Shown here: positions 1 through 12,149 of the stretch, one piece after another
How the letters are laid out: each line of letters opens with the position of its first letter
Numbering within the stretch: the stretch's first letter is position 1
Assembly: GCF_000204055.1 (NCBI RefSeq)
Contig: NW_006768769.1
Coordinates: 1,998,574 to 2,062,573, forward strand
Direction: 5' to 3'
Length of the DNA stretch: 64,000 nucleotides
From: Melampsora larici-populina 98AG31
Taxonomy: Eukaryota > Basidiomycota > Pucciniomycetes > Pucciniales > Melampsoraceae
Position numbers and translations under genes: made by a program
Notes under the pieces: model-generated
What the model saw: the letters and a program-made list of their open reading frames with translations, nothing else
Databases searched by the model: none
What the model was told of the DNA's origin: nothing

Positions 1-1760
1 ATCTTGATCAGTTCAACACATCGGGAGACAATCAGCGTTAGTGATTTGAATTTCATTTGCATTCTACGTTCTACAAATAAACTGACAAACTGGGTATCAA
101 CAGTCAAAGACGAGCAGGACGAACAAGATCCAACTGGTTATTCCACCTTGTCATCACCAGCAGCGAATCCTTTGGAAACCCCGGACACTTCTCCAGGTTC
201 ACCCACGGTCTCGCGCAAACCTGTCATTCGCATGACAGGATTGCAGCTCACCTACTTCAATGTAGTCTCCGCCCGTGCCAATCTAGACGAAGATAGCTTG
301 GTTTTGGGGCGACAATTATGTAGTGTAAGTGTTTGTGCGGCCTGAATTTGGCATTGCACACTACTTTGTTTACATTCTTTCGCACATTTATGTGACAGGC
401 CCAGAGCGGAGACCATCACTTCATTGCCCTCATGGTCGCAATTCTTGCCGGACGCCAAGAGATCCGGGAGCTTTGTCACGAGCTTACTCAACGGATCGAC
501 GCCATTCAAGATCCCCGAGACCCCAGAGGTGGCAGAGGGTTACCTCGTTCCGATTCCCTTGTTTGGAAAGCAAGCAAAGAGTTGAGAGTGAGTCACAGTT
601 TCATCAAATTTGTGAATTTCAAAGTTTCACTGACACTTCTGTGGCCTTGATTTAGGGAGTTGTGCGCTTATTGGGGTGTCAGTCTGCCATGGATGGTGAT
701 GTACAAGCATACACTGCAACCAAGGACAGGGGTGGGAATCAAGATGTGTTACCCAAGTCCCTGTTTGCTAAAGTTATGGTGAGTTTCCTTACAAACACGC
801 AGAATTGCAGATCTTAATTCGAAGTGGACGGCATCTATTCTTTGGGCAGAGCGCGGTCTTATCGTATCCGTCCGAATGGAAGAATTGACTTCTGCCACCA
901 GGTTATGGTACTGATCCAGAACCTGCCAGTGTCCCATGCCTTTGCACCCTTTTCAACAACATCTTGAAACAAGTCAGAAAGGATTTCAAGGATATTGTCA
1001 GTTCATTATCCTGTTTGAGGCAGTGATTTTCCAAACTGACATGTGTTTTTCAGTTTTTAACACATATCACCCTCCCCAGTCGACGCAATGTGATACCATC
1101 ACAAGCTAAAGTGCCATCTCTTGATACAATCATAGTCAAGGTAAGCTCAAACTATTGTATCTTCTGACACCATATCCCTTAGCTCACATCTTATGATCAA
1201 GCTCTATCAAAACAAACGAGGTCTACTAGGCGGACGTGTCCGTGTCCGGGAAGAGATCTTAGAACAAGTTGATCACGCTTGAAGTGCGCGATATGCCTAT
1301 TTGGTTAGTCAAAATCCAACACCTATTGAACTTGTATCAAAACTAATCATCATATTCCTCCGCATATCAGAGAATGCAAGCGATGCATTGGGGCCTTAAT
1401 TGTGACTTGTACTCCAATAAAAGCTTTTGGGATGTGGTCAACAAAAAACTGGAAGACTTGCGCAGCAGGTCCCGCCGGTATTGTTATGCGTACATCATAT
1501 TATTCCTTCTACTTTTGATATTGGCAATTACTGACAACAAATCTCACATTAGGTTTTATGTATTGATACTGCAGGATGATTATGACCGCATCGACAACGA
1601 CAAGACCTTTGAGGAGCTCAAGAAAAGCACTGATTTTGCTTTGCCAACCGAGGAGCGCATACTGGCCACTATTCAAGAGTTGGATGAAACGTTTGGCATT
1701 GGCTGTGCCCCGGATGAGCGAGTACACGAGGCTGAAACAGTCGAGGTGGAGGAAGATTAG
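1..1760 (+). pseudogene. Multi-exon gene of unrecognised (rust-type) family, decayed
   Basis: I do not recognise the product. Coding stretches linked by short GT..AG introns are clear: exon to 324 (GTAAGT follows), exon 399-587, exon 656-778, further pieces near 810-1010 and 1050-1140, and a last coding segment of about 1572-1760 ending in an acidic tail (EVEED). The phases of the first three exons agree. A TGA lies in frame just before the LLPPGYG stretch near 880, and the later exons need frame changes, so I call it a pseudogene. The protein is rich in charged helices and shows no signal peptide or membrane segment. The gene at 9940-11826 has a similar many-small-exons layout and length, so the two may belong to one expanded family. 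The 5' end may lie outside the window. Confidence 0.5.
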
Positions 1761-2260
1761 CGTGGAGTATAAGGCGTTTATTTTGTCGTTGTTGCCCCTC
1801 ATATGTATCTTTCATTCTTAGTTTTTGTTGCACTCAGTTTGTTTCATGATCTGCTCCTTCTTTCTTTTTTTGTCTTCTTACCTCAGTCCCATGTATCTGT
1901 CACTTGTTGCTCATTGGGTTTTTTCGGAATTCATCCTATGTTTGTTTGGTCCTTCACACAACACTCGTTTGCAACAGCGCAAAATGAATCTACAATGGAA
2001 TATGGGAAAACCCATATGAGCGAGAAAAGCACGGGTTTGGCACCAATGAGGTAGTGCGAATACACCCGAGTTGCTCAACCGGTCATTTGTCACCCATTGG
2101 GAACCCACAAAATAACGGGCGCTAAACCTATGTCGATAACACCAGTTTTGACACGGTGTGGATATGAGCGTTTGAATCACGTATCTCACCAGCAAAGATT
2201 ATTGGTCGATCAACCGGGGCCAAGCCACCGTTCCTAGACCGAGGCACAGGGTTCGTGGTG
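1761..2260. other. No gene seen; pyrimidine-rich 3' flank
   Basis: T-rich sequence after the preceding gene. It gives hydrophobic-looking short ORFs (1803-2054 +) but no intron-exon structure and no recognisable protein. The end of DIRS-C follows. Confidence 0.5.
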
Positions 2261-2261
2261 T

Positions 2262-2703
2262 AAGTCTTGTTTCTCGTCACAGAATAGGAGTACTTATAGG
2301 AGATTATTCGGCCTGTTTTGATTTTGTAGAGAACTGGCAGAACTTGAATCTGATTTCGGATAAGCAAAAAATAGCGTGGGCGGAAACAGTCGCTATTTGA
2401 CTTGGCCTCTTGGTGCTACAAAAAGTGATGACAGTGAGGGGAAAAGCGTTTTGGGTGGATACTGATAATAAAACCACCCAATCAACCATAAAAAAGAGGA
2501 AATCAAAAGATACTCAGACAAAAAATGAATGAAAGCAAATCCAGAGGATACTTACAAAATTAGGCTGTAACATCAAAGAGAGACGTGTTACATCTGAAAA
2601 TAATCTGGCGGACAGACTTTCTTGGGGTTATCAAGGTGATTTTCACTGGTGGAAGGCAGTCTTTATAGAGATTCCTATTGACCTTAGACACCTACTATCA
2701 TAA
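2262..2703 (+). pseudogene. RNase H end of DIRS-type polyprotein (DIRS-C)
   Basis: The translation contains the segments IAWAETVA, FWVDTDN and an NLADRLSWG-like end. They line up with IAWAETVA, TDNT and NADELSRG in the intact RNase H domains of the two DIRS-type elements at 44-51 kb and 55-60 kb, so the RNase H acidic residues E, D and D are visible. A stop follows WAETVAI and another lies near 2527, so the reading frame is dead. No reverse transcriptase core is recognisable upstream; the element is truncated at its left side. The tyrosine recombinase of the same element follows at 2829. Confidence 0.7.
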
Positions 2704-2828
2704 ACTCAACCTGAAGAAACATCCTCCAAAGTCCAGTAAACCCAAAAAGAGATCCTTCTTCAAACAAAGACGCAACAGGAAGGAATGTAATCCGCCTAAC
2801 TAAACATTTCAGAGCGTTCAAAAGCAAT

Positions 2829-3625
2829 GTGTCAGGAATTGATAATTCAGATCAATATGAAATACAACAACATTTCCTGTGTGGAACCTGGGCAGATGGA
2901 ACGTTGAAACACTACAACTCAGCAGTGTTAAAATTATCGAGATTTGCGGAAGTAAAACAGGTAGATTGTTGTGATCTTTTACCAATATCAAAATTGATCT
3001 TGAAGGTGTTCATAGTTTGGACTTCTAAGAAACAAGAACAAAGGGCGTGTGACAATGAATCAGTTAATTCTTCAACAGTCAAAGTGGACATTGCGGGGAT
3101 CAAAGCTCGGCACTTATTCCATGATGCAAAATATCCATCGATAGCTGACACTGCGGTTTCCAGACTCCTAAAAGCATCAAGGAAGATAGAAGCAACTACC
3201 GGTGCTGATATCAGACGCAGTAATTCTCCTCGACAAACTCAAAAATGAAGGAGAGAAGGGGGAAGCAGTCTTTGCGTGAGCTCTAACAGCTTTCTGGGGA
3301 ACAACCAGGCTAGTGGAGTTAATCTCAGACGATGTCAATAAAAGACTACCAACTTGGGAAGACGTGTCCTGGGGCCCGAACGGGTCGTTTGTTAGGATCG
3401 ACATCTTCGGAGCAAAGACTGCAAAACCAGGAGAGAAACAAACCATTCATATTCATAAGCAGAATTCCGAACTTGATCCAGTTGAAGCTCTTGAAGATTG
3501 GTACTGGTTTAGAGAACGAAAGCCGTCAGAAGAGATATTTGCACTGAATTCTGAAATCAGGAGGTCTTGAATGAAGAAAGAAGAGACCATTGCTTACCTC
3601 AGAACTATATGGAACAAACGTAGGC
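2829..3625 (+). pseudogene. Tyrosine recombinase of DIRS-C, 5' part
   Basis: N-terminal SAM-like segment (GTWADGTLKHYNSAVLKLSR) followed by the first catalytic-arginine box (AFWGTTRLVEL, near 3290-3320). These correspond to GAWTEKTLKGYGSAV and AFWGMARLGKM in the DIRS-A recombinase. The sequence carries a frameshift near 3220, an in-frame TGA before AFWG, and a TGA at 3568-3570. The reading frame runs to codons for WNKRR and is then broken by a large insertion at 3626. The missing catalytic half resumes at 15189. In a living element the enzyme would integrate circular retroelement DNA. Confidence 0.75.
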
Positions 3626-3790
3626 CTAGTAACAACGCCACCGGCGCCCCGCCCGCGCTATGGCCTAGCCCTAGCAACATAGCAGTTTTGGGTTACGTAG
3701 GGCATAGCACAATTTTGCTGTGCTATGAGGCGCCATAGCGCCCACAAGCGCTTAGCGCCTCATAGCAGTCCATAGCGACCTATAGCACAC
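3626..3790 (+). repeat. Left terminal and subterminal repeats of the hAT-like block
   Basis: GC-rich terminus followed by repeated CATAGC/TAGCGCC words in both orientations (about 3660-3790). The same words recur at 14950-15180 near the opposite end. Confidence 0.7.
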
Positions 3791-4297
3791 GAACCGAGTC
3801 TCAAGATCTGACTCAACCATCACCACCAGTATCCAAGCCCATCAGTTTCCCTAACCCTCACCTCACGTCCTATTGATTTCAACTACATCACATCAAAAAC
3901 TAGGGATTTCAATCAAAAACTTGGGATGTGCCTCTCCACGGTATAGAAACTGACTCAAGTATTAGTTTATCAACTCCAGGATTAGTTTCTTGGTCCATTC
4001 TACCTTCATACCTCCAACCATTATCTCTGGAAGATGAACGTATTTCGTGGGTACCAAGAAACCTCGGCTCAATCTTTGAAAGATCCTCAAGGTGAGTAGC
4101 TTTCTTCCCTTTCTATCAAAGCTCTCATATTGTTTGACTATTTGGTCAATTTCTAACCCTTGTTCCCCTAACAATCCTTCTATCACAATCAGAGTTCACC
4201 CTTAGCCCATCTACCCTTTTTTGATTACGTTTATATTCATCCAGTCTTGATTATTATTGTTTAGATTTTGATTATAATCATCCCATCATTTTAATCA

Positions 4298-5450
4298 TGT
4301 GTCCATCTGCTGCTGATACCCCAAGCTACACTCAGACTACCCTCCAGATTGACGGTTCAGATTCTCTAGTTCCACCATCATCCGCTCGATCTCTAGAAGT
4401 TTGAAGCCCAATGTGTCCTAGACCAGGCTATGTGATGACCTCCCCCAACTCCCAGCGTTCAATCCAATCACCCAGCAAAGAGGGTGAGGACTGGGAAGAC
4501 GAGGACATCCAATCGGATGTGACCTTGAATGCTCCCCCATCCAAATCAGCTTTGATCGTCAAAAAGAAGTTCTTGAAATCTCCTTGTTGTATACCCGGAA
4601 GGAAATGCAAAAGCACAGTATCCAGGAACGTTTCAAACTCATCCCAACAGGGTGTATCACCGGTAAAGAAGAAAAACAGAAGTACAGGTATGTTCATCTT
4701 TATCTTATGTATCTTTCATCTTTCATATTCTTCTTACTAATCTCTTTCTCTCTATCTTTCTCTTTGCTTTGTTAAGGACTACAATGTCCCACGTGGTGTT
4801 GATATCAACCAGGATTCTGATGTGGAAGTTGTCGGATCATCAGCTGTAAGGTGTGCCCAGCTTGGCCGGGTGAGCAAGCTTTTGGAACACTTGGATCCTG
4901 CCATCCATGTGAAAGGCAAGGTACGGGTTTTTTACTGACTTTTTTCTCTTGTCTTCTTCTTTGTTTTCTCTCAAATTTTATTGATTCCCACTGACTATGT
5001 TTTTGTTTCATCCATTTGCCTGAACTGGAGATGATCCTTGTGTATTTAGGTGTAAATACTGTCGAGGGTACTTCACTCAAGGCAAGAGAAGTCACTACAA
5101 CCTCTATTCTCACCGTGCTGGAGCAAAAGATTGACCAGCCTGCCCCAAAAGACACCTGGCAATACGCCAAGGCCACGACCTGCCTCGAACCTGGAAGCAA
5201 CAACAGGACAATATTTCCCAACTTGCCAAGACCAATCCAAAAGCCACTCTTGACTTGTTTCTCTCTCAGTCCTCTTTTAGTGTAGAACTCCTCAACATCA
5301 CATTAGTCATCTGGATCCTCTGTCATGTATTACTGTTTTCCTGATTCAATGATCCTCCCCTCAGAGCCTCCTTCAAGCTTTCCAATCGGTCTGCCAATTT
5401 ACGTGGCATTACCTGGGCTTCTAAGACAGCAAAGGGTACACTACAGGTCA
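4298..5450 (+). pseudogene. hAT transposase N-terminal fragment with BED-type zinc finger
   Basis: Coding fragments run from an ATG near 4298 through a low-complexity Ser/Pro-rich region to a BED-like finger at about 5050-5115: CKYC, then HYNLYSH, i.e. C-x2-C followed by a pair of histidines. The segment SFSVELLN about 5270-5300 and the following stretch resemble the part of the second hAT gene (18.9-19.3 kb) that sits just before the catalytic core. Stops and frame changes after the finger (TGA after GAKD) show decay. In hAT transposases the BED domain binds the element ends. The catalytic core that should follow is absent here; a core is found only at 12.15 kb, beyond the Plavaka insertion. 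Confidence 0.55.
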
Positions 5451-6185
5451 ATGGTTGACAGGTCACAATATCGCTTTGTTATCCTCCCCAACAACATCGC
5501 GCTGATGACTTCCAGATATCCTGCCAATATCTTTTGGGCTCGGCTGTCAAAGAATGTGACACGCATGAGCCAAGCATGGAGCTTGTCCAACAGCTGGCTC
5601 GCGCGTTGGCAAGACTCTGACACAAGTCGACATCGGTGGCCAGAGCAGCTCAGGGCAGACAGAAGCCATGTGAGTCTTGAGAGGGATTTGGTGAGAGGCA
5701 TCAGTCTCACCAATCGGTCTCATTGAGACCAATGCGCGGCGACCCGCTTTGTTGCGCCCTATGTGATGGAGGCCTGGAACTTCTTTTGGTCCGCAGGCCT
5801 CCGTCACACAGGTTACAGTACAACCAATTGCACAAGTGCTGTTTCATGGAAAATCATTCCATTTTGTGAGCATAAAAAGCCCCTTTCTTCTAAATCTTTT
5901 GGGTGTACTTTAGCTCACTATCAATTTCTACAATCTCTGCATTCTACACAAAACAAAATCTGTAGCCCAGACTTTTACATTCAATTTCTTCATTGCTGTT
6001 GCCTCTTTTGACACTCAATTGACCTCTGTCCTGATCAAAAGTTTTCACGTGCTAGGATTCTACATTTTTTTCATTATCAGCAAAAACAGATTAATCAACT
6101 TGTCAGAACAGTTCTTTCAAACATCACTTCCTTCTACTTCTTACAACTGCACCACCATCATCTGATCTGTGATTGAATAGCTTTA
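5451..6185. other. Intergenic; no supported gene
   Basis: Short ORFs only. A palindromic pair (ATGGAGGCCTGG and GGCCTCCGTCA) lies at about 5765-5810 and might be a fold-back at the edge of the Plavaka insertion. A phrase at about 5485-5505 (CAACAACATCGCGCTGATG) recurs in similar form at 12320-12340. Confidence 0.35.
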
Positions 6186-9100
6186 ATGTCTAACACAGTC
6201 AAAACCTACCGGGTTGCAGAATGTAAGTTTTTCATGTCTCATCTTTTCTTGAGAATAACTGAGCAATATCTTTTGTAGTCTTTGATTGTGAAGAAATGGC
6301 CAATGGAGATAAGCAATATACCTGCTTGCTTTGTGCAGGAAGACCCACAATGGACCATGAGGCCCACATGTGGCTTGAAAATCATTGTAATCTGGTGACT
6401 CAGAACATCAGGGACAAGATGATAAGCGTCAGATCTCAAAGGGGACTTCAAACACAGGCTTCAAATCATCCTGTTGATGTCAATCCCTCTGCTCAAACAG
6501 GTCATCAAGATTTGGGGGGTCATGAGTATTCCAGTGACATGGATACAGACCTTGATCAAGGAATTATGTTTCACACACACTCCTCTCCATATAATTTGGA
6601 AGCTTCCAATCACTCAAGTGCAGACTCTTCTGATACAAAGTCTGATTCTTCAAACTCAAGTGAAACTGTGGGATCAGCATCATTAGATGAGGATTCTGAG
6701 ACAGATGACATGGATGTCAACTTCCCACAAATACAGACAGAAGCTTTCAACATGACAAGAAATGTTGCCCCATGGTTCCCTGTGGGAAGGGAGGAGGTAA
6801 CAAATGTATTATTTTGTCAGTGTCTCTTTCATCTATAAATACTAAAGATACATGTGTCTCTTTTGTCTGGATTCAAAAGAATGTGGCAGGACTTACTGCT
6901 TTGGGTAGCACACTTACCCAAACTTCCAGAAAATCATATGATGGCTACAAGCTAGCAGCAAGAGTGATGCATACCGATCTTCCATGCTGGAATGCAATGT
7001 CTTCCCTGCGAAAAGAGCTTAGGTCAATGCTTGGCTTAGATGTTAAAGAGTTTGTATCACCGCTGGGTAACACCTGCTACACCCTGGTTATTGAAGAGCA
7101 GCTGAGATTGGTGAGTTTATTTTGCCTTGGGCTGGCTTGCTATGATACATATAACATAACACACTGTTAATGTATTTTGTCAACTACTCTTCAGAACTTG
7201 GCCAACCCAATTGTGGCCAAAAATCTTAGGTAATATCCTGACGTACGCTCTGATGGGGTGGTAAAGTACTTTACACATTGTGGGAAATGGGTCCATGGTC
7301 TTAGAAGGGAGTTTAGGGCTCCAATGGTAAAAACAACAGCTGGAATCTTTTATATCTATGAGCCGGCACGGCTGAAGGATGGAAGACTAGTAGTACCATC
7401 ACATTTTTGGCAATTGGATGGTGTGCTTCATGCAAAGATTTTGACGGCAGAAATCTTCAAGTTAGATGACTCTACATATCGAGTTTTGATACCAGAGGAG
7501 CCTGATTTTGGATTTCAAGATTCAATCAACTGTGATGAACTGTTACTGCCTTTCCCAAAGGTAAAAATAAGCAGGGCAGGTGGAAGTCTTATCAATCAAT
7601 GTAGGGGATTGATATATCAAACATCATCGGACTCAGACTCACTGGAAGCAATACCATCACCAAATCCCTGGAGAAAGAGGGCAAATGGCTGTGTCATCCG
7701 CCACATGCCACTTACTTTGTATTGTGATGGTACTTCAGGAAACGTGAGCAAAAGATGGAATAAACACATGTCGTTTTATTTCAATCTTTTGGGGCTTCCT
7801 GCCAGATTAGTTCATCTGGAATTCAATACTTTGTTTCTGGCTACCACCAATGTTGGTACAGCGTTGCAATTGGCTGACAACCTGGTGGATCAGCTGAAGT
7901 GGGTGTTTTCATTTATTTTCACACTGATTCACAGTACCTGACATTCTTACTTCTTAAAAGTGTTTTGAGCTCTGAAGTTTGTCTTGCTTATGATAGTACC
8001 TGACATTCTTACCTGTTAAAAGTGTTTTGAGCTCTGAAGTTTGTCTTGCTCATGATTCTGAAACACAAGAGGAAGTGTTGATTATGGCAATTCCACTGTG
8101 TATTCTTGGTGACCCACCCATGCATGCTGAGGTGTCAAATACATGACAACCAGCCTCATCATTGACTCCTTGCAGGATATGTACTGTGTCAGCTCCAAGC
8201 ATAGATGAAAAATGTAGTCATCAATATGTGGAAGTTTTTATGGGCCTGGATCAAGAAGGATAACCAAAGCGGTTTGAAACAAGATCACGGAGTGATACAG
8301 AAAGTAAAACTTGAGCAATGTGGCAGCAATCAAGGTTTCCAAATTTGATTACAAAGGTGGAAAATCAGGCCAAAATTTGGGGAATAAAGGATAACACAAA
8401 TTTGAGTTTCATGGAGGATGTCTGCCAATGCCATTGTGAACACCCAAATACCAATATGCCCATTGAAATGGCTGAAGATCTTGAATATATGTACAAGGAT
8501 AGGTTATTCAACCCCTTCTTACACTTAATGGTTTTGATGGACACATGGACACACCAGTGGAGTTGTTGCAGGTCATACTTTTGGGGGTAACAAAGTATCT
8601 ATATAGAGATTTTGTAACCCGCCTAACAGAAAACCAAAAAGAAGATTTGAAGCGCAAGTGGAAGAGTTTCAAATCATTAGGTTTAGGACGGGAAGCAATT
8701 TAACCTGATTGCATGGTTACACATTCACAGAGCTTGAATGGAAAGGAGTTCAAAATTGTCTTGCAAGCCGCAACATTTCTTTTGGAAGAATACTTGTCTC
8801 CATTGTATAGGCAAGTATGGCTGGACTTGGGTCATGTGGCATCAATGGTTTTTCAGCCTGAAATCAGAGACATGGACACATTTTGCAATGAATTAGACCA
8901 TCTGATTGACTGCTTCCTAATGGGAGTTGTGAGGCTCTCAGCTCAATGGTTCAACAAACCCAAGTTTCATATCATGAAGCATTTTACTCTGTCCATCAGG
9001 CAATTTGGACCCCCTTCACTGTTTGCAACCGAATCTTTTGAAAGAATGAATGATGTTGTTTGGAAGTTTTCAATTCATTCAACTCGTCAAAAACCAGGAT

Positions 9101-9370
9101 GGGATATTCCTATCTCTGCAAACAACTTCAATGTACTCCGGCATCTTGCTTCTGGTGGGTGGATAAAACATCCGACCAATGGCTATTGGACTCAATCCGG
9201 CAAAAGGGTCATAGACACCCTGGTGAATGACGGTCTGTCTCTGAAGCACTTGGGTACAACAAGGATGTGTTTCAAAGCAATTACCAAGAGGTCCCTTATT
9301 GTCAACCAGGACCACCAATGCTGCCACAGATACGGTACGGGTATTGTATTGGCAATACCAGCACCATAAC
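6186..9370 (+). pseudogene. Plavaka-type (CMC/CACTA superfamily) transposase, decayed
   Basis: Exon 1 is 6186-6222, the intron 6223-6278 (GTAAGT..TAG), exon 2 6279-6796, and exon 3 starts at 6880, all with consistent phases. The head has a zinc-finger-like cluster (CLLCAGRPTMDHEAH). The core shows LYCDGTSGNVSKRWNKH with an Asp at about 7720-7760, the PMHAEVSNT/CRICT region (8120-8180), the HDTPVELL..LLG motif (about 8545-8590) and a C-terminal part around KPKFHIMKH and ATESFERMN (8950-9050). This order is that of Plavaka transposases common in basidiomycetes. Damage: a stop near 7233, a 62-bp tandem duplication at 7933-8056, a TGA near 8145, frame changes around 8300 and 8560, and a stop near 8701. 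Some breaks could be unannotated introns, but not all. Confidence 0.75.
7933..8056 (+). repeat. 62-bp tandem duplication inside the transposase gene
   Basis: Two adjacent units, 7933-7994 and 7995-8056, beginning AGTACCTGACATTCTTAC and differing at a few positions. The unit lies in a coding exon and 62 is not a multiple of three, so it shifts the frame. Confidence 0.85.
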
Positions 9371-9930
9371 CGGGCTCCCAATACCTTCAGACCCAGGATT
9401 TGGTATTGTACTTGGAGCCAGGTAAGATACTAAGAACTGTACCGCAATATACAATACCTATTGGACACACAGAGGATACTGTATTGCTCTTTGGGGAGCG
9501 GTACAGTACGATATTGGTATTGTCAGAATATACGGCGGTTACTAGTACCAAGTTATCACCAAAGAACAACTTCAAGAAGGTGACAAAGATAGAATAAAAA
9601 AGAAACCAAGATCAATCGATTGATTGAAAATGAGACAGCAAGTTGGAGGAGAGGAGGAGTTGAATTATGGGTTATGTTGTGGCTGTATCAATGTGAATTA
9701 TGGGTGGCTAAAGGTCAAAAGGGTACGGCTCTGGTACCGTACCCTACTCCCGATACTGGAAAATCAGGGTATCCGGTATTGTACCGGAGGAGGGGTACAA
9801 TACTAAATACGGTAACCTGCGCAATATCTCGCTATACCAACAATCAGACTCCAACCCATTTCCCCCGTAACCTAATGCCACAAGCTCTGAGGTCTTCCAG
9901 AACACCCCTCCGCCCCCCCAAAAAAAGGTC
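9371..9930. repeat. Imperfectly palindromic repeat region rich in GGTATTG/TACCGTAC words
   Basis: Sequence at about 9330-9550 and 9720-9840 is built from short words such as TACGGTAC, GGTACCGTACC and GGTATTG in both orientations. This resembles the terminal arms of a fold-back or TIR element. No coding potential is convincing. A run of C then A (about 9909-9925) follows. Confidence 0.5.
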
Positions 9931-9939
9931 CCTATAGCT

Positions 9940-11826
9940 TCTCGCATTGCCCAATCACTACCAAAGTCAAAGCATGCCTATCACCGTAAATCACCGTCAC
10001 CTACTAGCCACGAGACCCCGGAAAACCATCACCACAATTCAAGCTCATCCAAACGAGTACACCATACACTTTCAACCAATTACGGCTCCAATGTCAATGA
10101 CAACAGCAAGGGTTCAGATGATGATGATGACAATGAAGGAAATCAAAACAACTACGAGTTCCCTGACGGCCACTCTGAGGATCCCTTTGCTGAAGATGAC
10201 ACATCATGTGATGATCCTCCACCAGTGGACTTGCTCGACCAACCTTGCCCCCATAACACACCTAGGACTGCCTCAAAATATCCTGGGACATTTGATGCAG
10301 CTGACTTTGCTATGTTTGAACAAATTACATTGGAGTTTGCTATTCACAAGGAAGATATCACCCGTGTTAGACGTGTATTTGGGGTGTGTTTCTTCTTTTT
10401 CACCAACAAAGCAAGCCTTGTGTGAACTCTTTGTCAAAACCTTAGGAACCCAAAGCACGTACACGAGAACTTGCTGTGGTATGCATGGTAGCTGAGATGA
10501 TTGGTCATGTCCGTGATCTAAAGGCCCTTGTACAATCTGGCCCTTCTACTGCCACCGGGAGGCAGACGACTACAACACCTGTCACAATCAATTGCAGCAA
10601 GAGTGATCATTGGCAGAGTAGTGATAAACTACAAGTAAGCACCGCTTGCAATCAGGACTGAATCTCTCACAAATACCATGTAAACTAACTCGATCTCGGA
10701 CTCTTGCCTCTCTGTTTATATCAATAGACCGTGATACGTGCCAGACTCCTGATATACATGATTCCATCAAAGACCAAATCATACAACGGCAATGGAACTA
10801 AAAGATCTAAGCCGGTTGAGTATTCACTTGAGAACCGGGTGATGGTATGTCCCACTTCTCTGAATCATGTATGATTCTACATTGACAGAACCCTATCTAT
10901 CAAGAACTACCTTTGTAAACACGCAAATGAAGATTTTTACCTAGCTCAGCTGCCTCTGGACTTCTTTAAAGGGGATGTGAAGTCCTTGCAGCTTGCTCTT
11001 AAGCTTGTCAAAAAGTTAGCCACCTATCAACACAGTAAATTTTGGGATAATGTGAGTCAAGACCAAAAACAATCTTGGTTTTATTATGCTAATCATCCTT
11101 GACCTCAATCAGATCCTCACCAACCTAATAACAAAGAATAGCACTCAATCTGGAGTAGTTCCTAGGCTCAAGGAGCTAATTGGCCAGGTATGTTATCATT
11201 ACATGCCACTGTACATCTCAGCCTATTTACCTCAAAAATCGATAGTTTGTCCATAGCCAAAACAAACTTGATCATCGCTCAGACAATGATATCTTTGCCA
11301 AAACATCATTAGAGGACCAACAACGCTTTGCATTAATTGTAAGTACGTTGAAACTTTCTACATATACATTTTCTGACATCAAATTTTTGTCATTAAGTGT
11401 TTGGTTGGTCTCAAGTATTACCACACTTCCACTGTTGTGACTGATTGCAAGTCACGAAATTGGCCAAAGTTGATGTGGATTTGGGTCGATAGAATGTTGG
11501 TGGCGTTAAAAAAATACCCCAAAGAGGGGAGTGATGGGTAATTTACTACCTCTTGTCCCAGTGCCCAGTACGTATGAGCTGATGCCATCTTGATCAACTG
11601 TTTTAGGTATTATGAAGTGATTATGAATACTGACAAACGGTTTGACGGGTTGCGCAGTCTATCCACCATCAAAGCGTAGGGGAGCCCAATTAAACTACCC
11701 AAACATTATTGCTAAGAACTCCCTGACAGGGAAGATCGACAAACAGTTGCGGAGAGGGCTGATTTAGAACAAGATTTAGATGATGATGATGATGATGATG
11801 ATGTAGAAGAAGAAGATGATGTATAG
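9940..11826 (+). pseudogene. Multi-exon gene of unrecognised (rust-type) family
   Basis: The N-terminal part is low-complexity and acidic (Ser/Asn/Asp-rich, about 9950-10230). Then come exons separated by short introns: one ending near 10385, one about 10446-10633, one about 10728-10845, then about 10940-11050, 11112-11190, 11260-11340 and 11400-11540. The last part ends in a (GAT)n-coded acidic tail at about 11780-11826. It resembles the gene at 1-1760 in exon count, size and acidic end. I know no catalytic motif for it. Frame changes near 10930 and in the last exons, plus a stop before the acidic tail, argue for decay. It lies between the Plavaka gene and the hAT core, so it may be transposon cargo or a host-gene insertion; the sequence does not decide. 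Confidence 0.45.
11785..11815 (+). repeat. (GAT)n microsatellite
   Basis: About nine GAT/ATG triplets in a row in the acidic 3' end of the preceding gene. Confidence 0.85.
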
Positions 11827-12149
11827 GAACATGCAATTGTCAACAATATAAAAACTTTACAATACTATTCTTGAACAAAGTATCAATTTCAAAAGAAAGA
11901 AAAACTCACGTAAAAATCATTGGACCTTTCTTATATTCATAATTCATGTAGATTTGTCTATTTTTTTACAAGTCTTGTCTCATGTTCTTTGTTCCTCCCT
12001 TATATTCATATACATTCATTTAGAGCTGTCTCTCTTTTATTCAAGTCTTGTCTCATGTGTTTTGTTCTTTTTTGTTTTCTTTTGATCAAGTGTTTTTACT
12101 CTTTTTGATGATCCCATTTAAAGAAATCACGAACTCACGCTCACTGTGT

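Noticed and set aside
1803..2054. Hydrophobic small ORF that looks like a signal peptide or membrane protein
   Set aside because: It is a translation of a T-rich 3' flank with no supporting start context or conservation.
11920..12108. Hydrophobic ORF after the 9940-11826 gene
   Set aside because: T-rich non-coding DNA containing two near copies of TATTCATA..AAGTCTTGTCTCATGT; an internal repeat, not a gene.
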